From positions 1 through 16,195 of the forward strand of contig JBFWWW010000074.1 in NCBI GenBank assembly GCA_050245975.1: 16,195 nt of DNA, read 5' to 3'. Of the stretch, positions 1 through 7,365 are shown in pieces. This DNA is from JBFWWW01 sp050245975. Lineage in GTDB: Bacteria > Pseudomonadota > Alphaproteobacteria > Rhizobiales > Hyphomicrobiaceae. The position numbers were made by a program, and so were the translations under genes. The number at the start of each line of letters is the position of its first letter. Within the stretch, counting starts at the first letter, position 1. The notes under the pieces were generated by a model. The model worked only from the letters and a program-made list of their open reading frames with translations. It was not told where the DNA came from and made no database searches.

Positions 1-380
1 GTGACGTTGAAGACGCCCTTGACGTTGACGGCGAGCGTGCGGTCGAGATCCTCGGCTGTGACCTCGTCGAGCGGCGCGACCCGGCCAAGCAGGCCGGCGG
101 TGTTGACGAGCGAGTCGATGCGGCCGTGGGCGGCAATCACGGCAGACACCATCGCCGAAACGTCATTGGCCGAGGTTACATCGACGCGAACGGCGAGAGC
201 CGAGCCACCCCGGCTCTCGATTTTTTTCTGCATGGCGCGGGCGGCGGCTTCATCGAGATCGGCAACCACGACCGTCGCCCCGCGTGCCGCGAGCAGTTCG
301 GAGATCGCAGCTCCAAGCCCGCTCGCACCACCGGTGACGATACTTACCTTTTTTTCAGCCAATCCCGACATTCCGTCCAT
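1..380 (-). CDS. Short-chain dehydrogenase/reductase (SDR), partial
   Basis: The gene runs leftward and is cut by the window edge, leaving about 126 N-terminal residues. The Rossmann cofactor motif TGGASGLG lies near residues 17-24. An acidic patch, VADLDE, follows the second strand and suggests NAD(H) preference. The NxAG motif reads NTAG where the family usually has NNAG, and the later helix motif shows as AVNVKGVF. The catalytic Ser, Tyr and Lys lie beyond the edge, so activity cannot be judged. The start at 380 has a GGGA three bases upstream; an in-frame ATG at 371 gives a more typical N-terminus and is an equal alternative. It lies 18 bp after the TRAP binding-protein gene, so it is probably the last seen gene of that operon and may oxidise the imported compound. 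Substrate unknown. Confidence 0.88.
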   Translation of the reverse strand, partial: MDGMSGLAEKKVSIVTGGASGLGAAISELLAARGATVVVADLDEAAARAMQKKIESRGGSALAVRVDVTSANDVSAMVSAVIAAHGRIDSLVNTAGLLGRVAPLDEVTAEDLDRTLAVNVKGVFNV

Positions 381-398
381 GCGTCCCAGATCGCAGCC

Positions 399-1415
399 TT
401 ACTTCACAGCGGCCGCGGCCTTTTGAATCTCTTCGATCTTTGCGCGCGGCGCGTCCGGCAGCGCATCCCAGGTCGACAGGCCAACCTTGCGCCACTTCTC
501 AAGCTCTTCCGGGGTCAGATCGAAGACCTGCATGCCGTTCTTCTTCATCTGGTCGCGGATCTTGGCCTCGTCATTGTCCTCGGCCTTCATCGAAGCCTCT
601 TCGGCCTCCTTGGCGGCGGCGAGGATGATCTCCTTCTGCTTCGGCGTGCGCTTCGCCCACCAGTCGGTGGAGACGTCGACGACCGAGGCAACGGTCGAAT
701 ACTTGACGTCGGTCACGAACTTGGTGACTTCCCAGAGCTTGCCGAGCGGCCAGGACACCCAAGCTGCGTCCAGGCCATCAACCGCCTTGGAGCCCAGCGC
801 GAGATACGTCTCTGCCCACGGAACGACGGTCGGATTGGCGCCGGCAGCCTTCCAGAAGGCGAGCGGAACCGGTGACTGCGGCACGCGGACCTTGAGTGAC
901 TTCATGTCGTCCGGCACGCGCACCGCTCGGTTGGTGCCCAGGATGCGGAAGCCGCCGGTCTCAAAGATCATGAGGGGCACCAGGCGGTCCTTCTCGGCCG
1001 CCTTGCGGAGCCCGTTGCCGATGTCGCCGCGAATGATGACGGCGCGGAACTGCTTGCGGCTGGTGAAGAGATAGGGCGCTTCCATCACGCGCCAGACCTT
1101 GGTGAAGGGGCCGTGGTTGGAGGCGCTGGCGAGCCCCATGTCGACGGTGCCGTCGAGCACGGCCTGGATGGACTTGTCTTCGCTGTAGAGCGTGCCGGCA
1201 TGGAAGATCTGCGCGGTGATCTTGCCGTTCGACAGTTCACCGACGCGCGTCTTGAAATGTTCGAGCGCGATGCCGGCCGTCTGATCCTTGGTATAGGAGT
1301 TCGCGATCTTGATGCGAAGCTCGGGAACGTCCTGGGCGTGGGCGGACGGCAGGCCCGCCGCTCCCATTGCCAGCGCGCCGGCAACAAGCGGCACGAATTG
1401 TCTGCGGTCGATCAT
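399..1415 (-). CDS. dctP: TRAP transporter substrate-binding protein, DctP type
   Basis: This is the periplasmic binding protein of a tripartite ATP-independent periplasmic (TRAP) transporter, which delivers a small acid to the membrane permeases using an ion gradient. The protein is 338 residues. It starts with an exported N-terminus (DRRQFV, a hydrophobic stretch, then a likely cut after AHA near residue 27) that has twin Arg and could use Tat or Sec. The DctP fold shows as a lysine/arginine-rich KSLKVRVPQS segment, which carries the conserved ligand-binding Arg, followed by a GANPTVVPWAE and AVDGLDA region. The start at 1415 is preferred because GGAGG lies 5 bases upstream; the ATG at 1418 is only 2 bases from it. 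It follows dctM by about 18 bp. The ligand cannot be named; carboxylates, sugar acids and sulfonates are all known for this family. Confidence 0.93.
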   Translation of the reverse strand: MIDRRQFVPLVAGALAMGAAGLPSAHAQDVPELRIKIANSYTKDQTAGIALEHFKTRVGELSNGKITAQIFHAGTLYSEDKSIQAVLDGTVDMGLASASNHGPFTKVWRVMEAPYLFTSRKQFRAVIIRGDIGNGLRKAAEKDRLVPLMIFETGGFRILGTNRAVRVPDDMKSLKVRVPQSPVPLAFWKAAGANPTVVPWAETYLALGSKAVDGLDAAWVSWPLGKLWEVTKFVTDVKYSTVASVVDVSTDWWAKRTPKQKEIILAAAKEAEEASMKAEDNDEAKIRDQMKKNGMQVFDLTPEELEKWRKVGLSTWDALPDAPRAKIEEIQKAAAAVK

Positions 1416-1433
1416 CATTTCCTCCAGGGTTAT

Positions 1434-2717
1434 CTATCTTCCCGGTCCCATCAGCAGATCGGGCAGGTAGAGAATGATCTGCGGAAAGAACACGAGCAGC
1501 AGGATCACGACGATGAGCCCGCCGATGAACGGCGCCACCTCGCGCGCGAACTGCTCGATCGTGATGTTCGCCATCCGGCACATCAGGAACATCGTCAGGC
1601 CGAACGGCGGCGTGACCAGTCCGGTCGACAGAGCGACGGTGGCGACCACGCCGAAATGCACCGGATCGATGCCGAGCTGGGTGACCACGGGCATCAGCAC
1701 CGGAACGGTGAGGATGAGGATGGCGATCACCTCCATGATGCAGCCGAGAACCAGCAGCACGCCCACGATCAGCAGCAGCATGTAGGTCGGATTGGTGGTG
1801 ATGCTCAGCAGCTTGTCGGCGATGGCCGTCCCGATGTCTTCGGAGATGAGCATCCAGCCGAAGATGCCGGAGATGCCGACGACGAACATGACGGTGCCCG
1901 TCGTCACGCCGACCTCGACGAGCGCACGGTAGAAGTGGTGCCACGTCAGCTGCCGGTAGAAGAGGCCGAGCAGGATGACATAGGCCGCGGCCACGGCCGC
2001 AGACTCGGTCGGCGTGAAGACGCCCGACAGGATGCCGCCGATGATGATGAGGGGCAGGCCCAGGCTCGGCAGGGCGCCGATGAAGCTTGCGCCGATCTCC
2101 CGTACGTCGATGCCGGCCGTCTTCGGGTATTTGCGCACGCGCGCGATCCACATTACCAGCAGGCCGAACACGGCGCCGAGCAGGATTCCGGGCAGGAAGC
2201 CGCCGAGGAACATGCGTGCGATCGATACGGTCGTCAGGCCGCCGATGATCACCATGATGATGCTGGGCGGTATGATGGGACCGGCGCAGGACGAGCAGCC
2301 CGTCACCGCAGCGGCGAAGGCAGGGCTGTAGCCTTCCTTCTTCATGACCGGGATCAACGCGCTGCCGGTGGCGGCGGCATCGGCGACACCCGAGCCGGAG
2401 ATGCCGGAGATGAGCAGGTTGGTCATGATGTTCACATGCGCCAGCCCGCCGCGCATCCAGCCGATCAGGCTGCGGCTGAACCGGACCAGGCGGCGCGCGA
2501 CGTCGGCATCGTTCATCAGCATGCCCGACAGCAGGAACATCGGCACGGCGAGAAGGATGAAGCTGTCCACGGCCGACAGCGTCTGCTGCGGAATGATGAC
2601 GAGCGGGACGCTGGCCACCAGCATCGCGTAGAGAAGCGATACGATGCCGATCGCCAGCGCGATGGGCATACCCATTGCAAAGAGCACAAGCAGCAGGATG
2701 ACAATAAGCAGCGACAT
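1434..2717 (-). CDS. dctM: TRAP transporter large permease, DctM type
   Basis: This is the 427-residue large membrane subunit of the TRAP transporter, which forms the solute channel and couples uptake to an ion gradient, probably sodium. The length fits the DctM family. Hydrophobic segments run the whole length, starting with an N-terminal helix (LLIVILLLVLFAMGMPIALAIG). Family-typical stretches are visible: SGxLMNDADVARRLVRF, MTNLLISGISGSGVADAAATGS, GYSPAFAAAVTGCSSCAGPIIPPS and a C-terminal GLVTPPFGL segment. A GGGGGA lies about 10 bases before the ATG. It sits 18 bp downstream of dctQ and 18 bp upstream of dctP, so the three are surely co-transcribed. Nothing in it shows the substrate. Confidence 0.95.
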   Translation of the reverse strand: MSLLIVILLLVLFAMGMPIALAIGIVSLLYAMLVASVPLVIIPQQTLSAVDSFILLAVPMFLLSGMLMNDADVARRLVRFSRSLIGWMRGGLAHVNIMTNLLISGISGSGVADAAATGSALIPVMKKEGYSPAFAAAVTGCSSCAGPIIPPSIIMVIIGGLTTVSIARMFLGGFLPGILLGAVFGLLVMWIARVRKYPKTAGIDVREIGASFIGALPSLGLPLIIIGGILSGVFTPTESAAVAAAYVILLGLFYRQLTWHHFYRALVEVGVTTGTVMFVVGISGIFGWMLISEDIGTAIADKLLSITTNPTYMLLLIVGVLLVLGCIMEVIAILILTVPVLMPVVTQLGIDPVHFGVVATVALSTGLVTPPFGLTMFLMCRMANITIEQFAREVAPFIGGLIVVILLLVFFPQIILYLPDLLMGPGR

Positions 2718-2735
2718 GAGCGGGTCCCCCTCTGC

Positions 2736-3296
2736 TCAGACCTCTTGAGCCTTGTGCTCGCCCGAGCTCGCGGCGAACTCTTCATCGATCCGGTCGGCAG
2801 GAAGGACCGAGAGGCGAATGGTCTGCAGCAGGAGGATGAGCGCCATCAACGCCGCGCCCGTCGGGAGCGCTGCGAACACCCATGTGCGCGACAGCCCGAG
2901 CGTGACGTAGATCGAGTGCTGGTTCGTCCAGGAGAAGATGAAGCCGTACCAGGTCATCACGGCGAGGAAGAGGATGCCGAGCAGGTTCGTGACGATCGCC
3001 ACGTGCTTCCTGACGGCAGGCCGGAACAGGGCGATGACCGATCCGATGACGTAGTGCTCGCGACGATCCATCGCCACGACGGCGCCGAGCATTACGGTCC
3101 AGATCAGAAGCGCACGCGCCGCTTCCTCGGTCCACGGAGCGGAAATCTCGAGCGCGTAGCGGGTGATCACCTGTGTAAGGATCAGCACCAGGAGCGAGAA
3201 GATCATCACGGCGAGTGCCGCTTCGATCAAGGTGATCAGCGTCCGTCGAACCCTGACGATTGGCGCTTGCGCGGCGCCACCCTGCACTGCTGTCAC
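2736..3296 (-). CDS. dctQ: TRAP transporter small permease, DctQ type
   Basis: This is the small membrane subunit of the TRAP transporter, 186 residues, the usual size for DctQ. Four hydrophobic segments are visible: one near residues 19-42 (LITLIEAALAVMIFSLLVLI), one around the family-typical PWTEEAARALLIWTVMLGAV stretch, one near FLAVMTWYGFIFSW, and one near WVFAALPTGAALMALILLL. The start is a GTG at 3296, supported by GGGAGGGG about five bases upstream; no better ATG is present. It is the first gene of the operon dctQ-dctM-dctP-SDR. The leader upstream holds a perfect TTGACA hexamer. Confidence 0.9.
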   Translation of the reverse strand: MTAVQGGAAQAPIVRVRRTLITLIEAALAVMIFSLLVLILTQVITRYALEISAPWTEEAARALLIWTVMLGAVVAMDRREHYVIGSVIALFRPAVRKHVAIVTNLLGILFLAVMTWYGFIFSWTNQHSIYVTLGLSRTWVFAALPTGAALMALILLLQTIRLSVLPADRIDEEFAASSGEHKAQEV

Positions 3297-3334
3297 CCGT
3301 CCCCTCCCGGTCGAATTTTTTTTGACTAAAGTAG

Positions 3335-3363
3335 AGATCGCAGTGTGCTGACCAGAATGTCAA
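3335..3363 (-). promoter_or_regulatory. Possible promoter of the TRAP operon
   Basis: On the minus strand a perfect -35 hexamer TTGACA (3363-3358) is followed 17 bases later by CGATCT, a poor -10. It lies about 40 bases upstream of the GTG of dctQ. The -35 overlaps a direct repeat of CAGAAT(T)GTC (plus-strand 3353-3361 and 3364-3373) that could bind a regulator. The weak -10 fits a promoter needing an activator, but this is inference. Confidence 0.3.
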
Positions 3364-3445
3364 CAGAATTGTCTTACTGTTCCGCCAGGTGAAATTCGCG
3401 TTGCACGGAGAGAAACGGGAGTGCTCCCGCACCGGTCCGGGCATG

Positions 3446-3477
3446 AAAAGCCGGGGCTGCGGGGCAGCTCCGGCTTT
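3446..3477 (-). terminator. Rho-independent terminator after sorAB
   Basis: A 14-base stem (3447-3460 with 3464-3477, three-base loop) has one A-C mismatch when read on the minus strand. CTTTTC follows it in the direction of sorAB transcription. It lies 22 bp past the sorB stop, separating sorAB from the downstream TRAP operon. Confidence 0.7.
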
Positions 3478-3499
3478 GAATCGCGCTGATGGGTCGACG

Positions 3500-3826
3500 T
3501 CAGTAGTTGGCGGCGAGGTAGTCGACGATCTTGGGCACATCGGCCTCGTCGATCTGCGCCCCGTAGACTTTGATCATCTTCTCGACCTCGGCCTTCCAGA
3601 ACGCGGTCTTGAATTTCGGTCCCCGCGGCTGGGTCTGGATGTAGTCGGCCGAATGGCAGGCGCCGCAGTTGCTCTCGACGACATCGAGACCCGGCGCCTT
3701 CTTGAGCGCGGCCGTCTCCTCGGGGAGCTGATAGGAGATGGGTTTGGCGCGAAGCGCCGTGCCCGCCGCCACCATGGCCACGCATGCGAAGGTCCCGGCA
3801 ATTGCCAATTTGGTAGTGCTGGTCAT
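3500..3826 (-). CDS. sorB: Sulfite dehydrogenase cytochrome c subunit, SorB
   Basis: This is a small exported monoheme cytochrome c that takes electrons from the molybdenum subunit SorA and passes them to the respiratory chain in the periplasm. The protein is 108 residues. It has an N-terminal signal (hydrophobic residues about 6-26, AGTALRA), a single heme-binding motif CGACH at residues 54-58, and Met84 in EKMIKVYG as the likely axial ligand, all typical of SorB. The start at 3826 is chosen because GAGGA lies five bases upstream. An ATG at 3838 overlaps the sorA stop as ATGA but lacks a ribosome site. With the chosen start the two genes are 8 bp apart and the sorB ribosome site lies at the end of sorA, which suggests coupled translation. 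Confidence 0.9.
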   Translation of the reverse strand: MTSTTKLAIAGTFACVAMVAAGTALRAKPISYQLPEETAALKKAPGLDVVESNCGACHSADYIQTQPRGPKFKTAFWKAEVEKMIKVYGAQIDEADVPKIVDYLAANY

Positions 3827-3834
3827 GACGGTCC

Positions 3835-5043
3835 TCATGCTGCTGAGACGCGGACGGTTTCGACGACGTTGCGCATATAGCCGGCGGGATTCCACAACGC
3901 CGTCAGGGGCTGCGACTGGCCGATACGATTGGTGGCCCTCACCTTGAGGTCATGGGCGCCGCGTGGAAGTTTTGTCGCCAGGCTCCATTCGCGGAACGAG
4001 TACTTGCCGAGGTCCTTGCCCAACGTCGCCGTTTGCCAGGTCTTGCCGCCGTCGGATGATACCGCGACGTCGGTGATGCCGTAGCCGCCGTCGAAGGCGA
4101 TGCCCTTGAGCGTCAGGTTGCTGTTGGCCTTCACCCTGGCGCCGTCCGCCACGCTGGTGATGAACGAGCGGATGCTGAAGCGATTGATGGGGATCGTCGC
4201 CTTCGGCGCCGTCCCGGGCTCCACGCACGCGCAGGCGTTGTCTGGAATGCGATAGGCCGTCTTCATCCAGAAATTATCGTAAACCGTGTCGAGAACAGTG
4301 ATCTCGTTCAGGTGCTTGACCCAGTAGGTGCCGTAGTAGCCCGGCACGATGAGCCGGAGCGGAAAGCCGTTGAGGACGGGAAGGTCCTCGCCGTTCATGG
4401 CGTAGGCGAGCATCACCTCGCCGTCGCGTGCGTGATCGATGTCGAGCGCCTTGGCGAAATCAGGTGTCTTGTCCGACACCGGGCCATCCATGCCGTCGAA
4501 TCTGACCTGACGGGCACCCTGCTGCACGCCGGCCTTGTCGAGCACGGCCTTGAGCGGCACGCCCTTCCAGCGCGCATTGCCCATGGCCCCGTTGCCGAGC
4601 TGGCCGCCGGCCACGCGCGGCTCGAACAGGCCGCGGCTGTTGCCCGAGCACTGGTTGACGGCCACCAGCTCGACGGCATCCATGCCCTTGATGTCGGCCA
4701 GCGAGAGCTTCATGGGCGTATTGACCTTGCCCTTGACCTCGACCGTGAAGGTATCCGGGTCGATATTGAGCGGCACATCGGCGAGGTGATAGCGCACGAA
4801 GAACGCATCGTTCGGCGTGATCGCGCCTTCGTTGAAAACGGAGAACGGTGTCTCGAGCTGCGGTGGCCGCGCCGTGAGACCGATCATGGGCCGCTTCTGC
4901 GGATATTTGACGAGCGGACGCTCGCCGTTCTCGAACGGAAGCTTGACGGTCTCGGCAAGGGCCCGCCCGCTTGTTGCTCCGAACGCTCCTGCCGCAAGGG
5001 CAGTCGAGCCGGCGTGACCTAGGAACGTCCGTCGATTGAGCAT
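3835..5043 (-). CDS. sorA: Sulfite dehydrogenase molybdopterin subunit, SorA
   Basis: This is the catalytic subunit of periplasmic sulfite:cytochrome c oxidoreductase (sulfite + H2O to sulfate), which holds a molybdenum cofactor. The protein is 402 residues. A Tat signal, NRRTFLG, starts at residue 3, with a likely cut after ALA near residue 30. The sulfite-oxidase fold follows. Cys132 in NQCSGNSRG is the molybdenum thiolate ligand. Arg84 and His86 in FFVRYH match conserved active-site residues, and YYGTYWVKHL (about 236-245) supplies the conserved Tyr and cofactor contacts. The C-terminal dimerisation domain spans about 280-400 with SSDGGKTW. The start at 5043 has AAGGAG 9 bases upstream and places the Tat motif at the N-terminus; an ATG 30 bases upstream is in frame but unlikely. 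sorB follows directly. Export is expected after cofactor loading. Confidence 0.93.
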   Translation of the reverse strand: MLNRRTFLGHAGSTALAAGAFGATSGRALAETVKLPFENGERPLVKYPQKRPMIGLTARPPQLETPFSVFNEGAITPNDAFFVRYHLADVPLNIDPDTFTVEVKGKVNTPMKLSLADIKGMDAVELVAVNQCSGNSRGLFEPRVAGGQLGNGAMGNARWKGVPLKAVLDKAGVQQGARQVRFDGMDGPVSDKTPDFAKALDIDHARDGEVMLAYAMNGEDLPVLNGFPLRLIVPGYYGTYWVKHLNEITVLDTVYDNFWMKTAYRIPDNACACVEPGTAPKATIPINRFSIRSFITSVADGARVKANSNLTLKGIAFDGGYGITDVAVSSDGGKTWQTATLGKDLGKYSFREWSLATKLPRGAHDLKVRATNRIGQSQPLTALWNPAGYMRNVVETVRVSAA

Positions 5044-5326
5044 TGGTGCTTCTCCTTTTTGAGCAGGCGGCACATCGTGATCCGGCTGACAGCGTCGGGC
5101 AGGCGCGAGCGCCGTGTGTGAAGTCTAGTCCCGCGGCATGGTGTCATCCAGTTGGTCCTAGGAGTGATATGCACACTGCAACCCGCTGATGTGCATGAAG
5201 GTCTGTTGCGACAGGTCGTGCTGCGCTGCAGCGTCGCCACCGCGCCAACTTGCAATCCGGATCTGCCCGGCATCTGCTATGTCGCGAACAGCCGCGCAGC
5301 GCGCCACCAGGAACAATGAGGCCACG
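5044..5326. other. Divergent intergenic region sorA / racemase-type gene
   Basis: This 283-bp spacer must hold promoters for sorAB (left) and the enzyme gene at 5327 (right). It contains an inverted repeat ATGCACA (5169-5175) and TGTGCAT (5190-5196) with a 14-base spacer. Tiny open frames cover it on both strands: MHTATR on plus from 5169, with AGGAG four bases upstream, and a 12-codon frame on minus, 5196-5158, with no ribosome site. I see no convincing -35/-10 pair. Confidence 0.4.
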
Positions 5327-6469
5327 ATGAATGCCACGAGCGAGGCCCTGCACGTGCGGCGCGTCACGGCGCGCGTCTTCCGCTGCCCCCTTGAGACGCC
5401 CGTCACGACATCCTTCGGCATCATGCGCGACCGGCCGGCGCTGCTGGTCGAGATCGAGGACGGCGACGGCGTGCGGGGCTGGGGCGAGGTGTGGTGCAAT
5501 TTCCCCGGCGTCGGCGCGGAGCATCGCGCGCGCCTCATCGACAGCGTGCTGGCGCCGCTGCTGCTGGACGCGCCTGTGGCTACGCCGCGCGACGGCTTCG
5601 AGCGCATGACGCAGCGCACGCACGTGCTGGCGTTGCAGAGTGCCGAGCCGGGCCCGTTCGCGCAGGCCATCGCGGGGCTCGACGTCGCGTTGTGGGACCT
5701 TGCGGCCCGGCGCGCCGGCGTGCCGCTCTACGCGTTGCTCGATCCCGCTGCCGATCCCGAGATTCCCGTCTACGCCAGTGGTCTCAATCCGGACAAGCCG
5801 GAGACGCTCGCCGCGGCAAAGCAGGCCGAGGGGTACACCGCCTTCAAGCTCAAGGTCGGTTTTGGTGAGGCGCGCGACCTCGCCAATCTCGCGGCCCTGC
5901 GCGAGGCTCTGGGGGGCGCCGCCGAACTGATGGCGGATGCCAACCAGGGCTGGGACATCGAGACGGCGCTGGCGGTTGCACCGAAGATGGAGCGGTTCGC
6001 GCTCAAATGGCTCGAGGAGCCGCTGCGCGCCGATCGGCCGTGGACCGAGTGGGCGCGTCTGCGGGCGGCAACCGGCATTCCGCTGGCGGCGGGCGAGAAT
6101 GTTGCCGGTGTCGGCGGTTTTGATGCGGCTCTTGCCGCCAACGTGTTGGGCGTCGTGCAGCCCGATCTGGCGAAATGGGGCGGCTTCAGCGGCACGCTGC
6201 CGGTGGCGCAGCGCATACGGGCCGCCGGCGCGCGCTATTGCCCCCACTATCTCGGCGGCGGGATCGGGCTGCTCGCGTCCGCGCATCTGCTCGCGGCTGT
6301 CGGCGGCGACGGGTTGCTCGAGATCGATTCCAATCCCAACCCGCTGCGCACCGAAATCTGCGGACCCCTGACGATGATCGTCGGCGGCCGGACGACATTG
6401 CCGGCGGAGCCGGGCCTCGGGATCGAGCCCGATCTCGCCGCGCTGTCGGCGTTCGCGAGGCCGCATTGA
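5327..6469 (+). CDS. Mandelate racemase/muconate lactonizing enzyme family protein
   Basis: This is an enolase-superfamily enzyme of 380 residues. Such enzymes abstract a proton next to a carboxylate with Mg2+ help, giving racemisation, dehydration or cycloisomerisation. Visible catalytic set: Lys174-x-Lys176 (FKLKVG); metal ligands Asp204 (ADANQGW), Glu230 (LEEP) and Glu257 (AGEN); Asp280 (QPD); His307 (CPHYLGGG). Mandelate racemase uses K164/K166, D195, E221, E247 and the D270-H297 dyad. The matching 27-residue Asp-His spacing puts this protein in the mandelate racemase subgroup, which includes many sugar-acid dehydratases. Lys283 also follows QPDLA, as in other subgroups. The start at 5327 has GAGG five bases upstream. 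The frame stays open to 5189, but that extension is Cys-rich and unlike the family. The substrate is unknown; it could act with DgoK/DgoA at 9055-10601. Confidence 0.88.
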   Translation: MNATSEALHVRRVTARVFRCPLETPVTTSFGIMRDRPALLVEIEDGDGVRGWGEVWCNFPGVGAEHRARLIDSVLAPLLLDAPVATPRDGFERMTQRTHVLALQSAEPGPFAQAIAGLDVALWDLAARRAGVPLYALLDPAADPEIPVYASGLNPDKPETLAAAKQAEGYTAFKLKVGFGEARDLANLAALREALGGAAELMADANQGWDIETALAVAPKMERFALKWLEEPLRADRPWTEWARLRAATGIPLAAGENVAGVGGFDAALAANVLGVVQPDLAKWGGFSGTLPVAQRIRAAGARYCPHYLGGGIGLLASAHLLAAVGGDGLLEIDSNPNPLRTEICGPLTMIVGGRTTLPAEPGLGIEPDLAALSAFARPH

Positions 6470-6481
6470 GGTCCCGCGCCG

Positions 6482-6739
6482 CTACATGGGATATGTCTGC
6501 GGAAATTTCTGTCGCACCTTGAACTCGGCATATGCCGACAGCTTTGCCGGGTCCGTGAGGCCGCGCCCCGCCAGATAGAGGATGGCTTCGCAGACAACGT
6601 CGGATATGAGCGGGAGGCGACTGCGCGTAGCGCCGTCCGCTACCGTCCCCGTCGCCTGGTCGAAAGAGCGACACAGGACGGCGATGGTCGCGGGGTCATA
6701 GGGAGCGCCAAGGAGCGCGCTGGGGTACTGCATCGGCAT
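6482..6739 (-). CDS. Uncharacterised small protein
   Basis: This is an 85-residue protein I do not recognise. It is probably real: it fills the gap between two opposing genes, ends 12 bp from the preceding gene, and its ATG at 6739 is preceded by AAGGGAAGG. An in-frame ATG at 6781 would add 14 residues without a clear ribosome site. There is no signal peptide or membrane helix. The sequence is mixed helical with one hydrophobic patch (VVCEAILYLAG, about residues 47-57) and an aromatic/basic C-terminus (KVRQKFPQTYPM). It appears to be a single-gene transcript. Confidence 0.6.
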   Translation of the reverse strand: MPMQYPSALLGAPYDPATIAVLCRSFDQATGTVADGATRSRLPLISDVVCEAILYLAGRGLTDPAKLSAYAEFKVRQKFPQTYPM

Positions 6740-6936
6740 CACCTTCCCTTGTCTGACGATCTGGAGTCTGCTCGGAACCATGTCGCTAGATGCGCGGGGC
6801 CGGTGTTTGGTTCCGGGCCTGCGGCAAAAAATGCCCGCGCGGGGTCGTTGCTGGACGCTGCTGCGGGCGGTGGGCCATAGTCAGCCATGTCCGCGCCGGT
6901 CCGCGGCCACATCGGCGGCCGTAAAGAGGAGCATCG

Positions 6937-7242
6937 ATGGCAAACCCCGTTCGTATCGACAAGGAGGTGAGCGGCAAGGCCGGTCGCTACGTGGCACACA
7001 TCGACGGCATCGAAGGCGAGGCCGAGCTCACGTACACGGTGCGCGGGCCGAAGCTGATCAGCGCGGATCACACCGGTGCGCCGGACAGCATGCGGGGCAC
7101 GGGCGCGGCGCTGGCTCTCGTCGAGCATATGATCGCCGATGCGCGCACGGGCGGTTTCAAGATCATCCCGGTCTGCCCCTATGTCGTGGCTCAGTACAGG
7201 AAGCATCCGGAATGGGCGGACGTGATGGCCCGCGCTCCGTGA
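6937..7242 (+). CDS. GNAT-like N-acetyltransferase domain protein (YjdJ/NATD1 type)
   Basis: This is a 101-residue small protein of the short GNAT-related family typified by E. coli YjdJ and human NATD1. Visible family features are GEAELTYT (about 28-35), an ADHTGAPDSMRGTGAALALVEHMI segment that includes the acetyl-CoA loop RGTGAA, and the C-terminal IIPVCPYVVAQYRKHPEW signature. These proteins lack the N-terminal half of a full acetyltransferase; their substrates are mostly unknown. The start is firm, with AGAGGAG five bases before the ATG. It is read from its own promoter region and is followed 123 bp later by a universal stress protein gene with a separate putative control site. Confidence 0.88.
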   Translation: MANPVRIDKEVSGKAGRYVAHIDGIEGEAELTYTVRGPKLISADHTGAPDSMRGTGAALALVEHMIADARTGGFKIIPVCPYVVAQYRKHPEWADVMARAP

Positions 7243-7286
7243 TCGCGGCGGTGGGCGGCGGGTCTGGCAGGGGGGCGGCCCCGCCG

Positions 7287-7328
7287 TTGACTTCGGTCAA
7301 TGGAACGGCCGGCACACTGCCGTAAGGT
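7287..7328 (+). promoter_or_regulatory. FNR/FixK-type operator and class II promoter of the stress protein gene
   Basis: TTGACTTCGGTCAA at 7287-7300 is a perfect dyad TTGAC-N4-GTCAA, close to the FNR/FixK consensus TTGAT-N4-ATCAA. A possible -10, TAAGGT, lies at 7323-7328. If the dyad centre is at -41.5, transcription would begin near 7335, which puts the -10 in the right place for a class II activated promoter. It lies 65 bp before the ATG of a universal stress protein, a known target class of FNR/Anr/FixK regulators. Confidence 0.55.
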
Positions 7329-7365
7329 CACCGCCGAAGCCGGTCATTCAAGAGAAGGCAGCCCA

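Noticed and set aside
1113..3329. A 738-codon open frame on the plus strand
   Set aside because: It is antisense to the clear TRAP genes; its product is rich in His, Asp, Glu, Gln and Arg without domains, as expected from the mirrored codon use of GC-rich genes.
5101..5112. GGCGCGAGCGCC hairpin upstream of sorA
   Set aside because: The five-base stem with a two-base loop is too tight and is a common GC-rich chance pattern.
5189..5326. A 46-codon Cys-rich N-terminal extension of the racemase-type enzyme
   Set aside because: The family begins near the ATG at 5327, which has its own ribosome site; the extension contains low-complexity and odd residues.
5144..6466. A 440-codon open frame on the minus strand
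   Set aside because: It mirrors the mandelate-racemase-type gene, which has the full catalytic set, and shows no family features itself.
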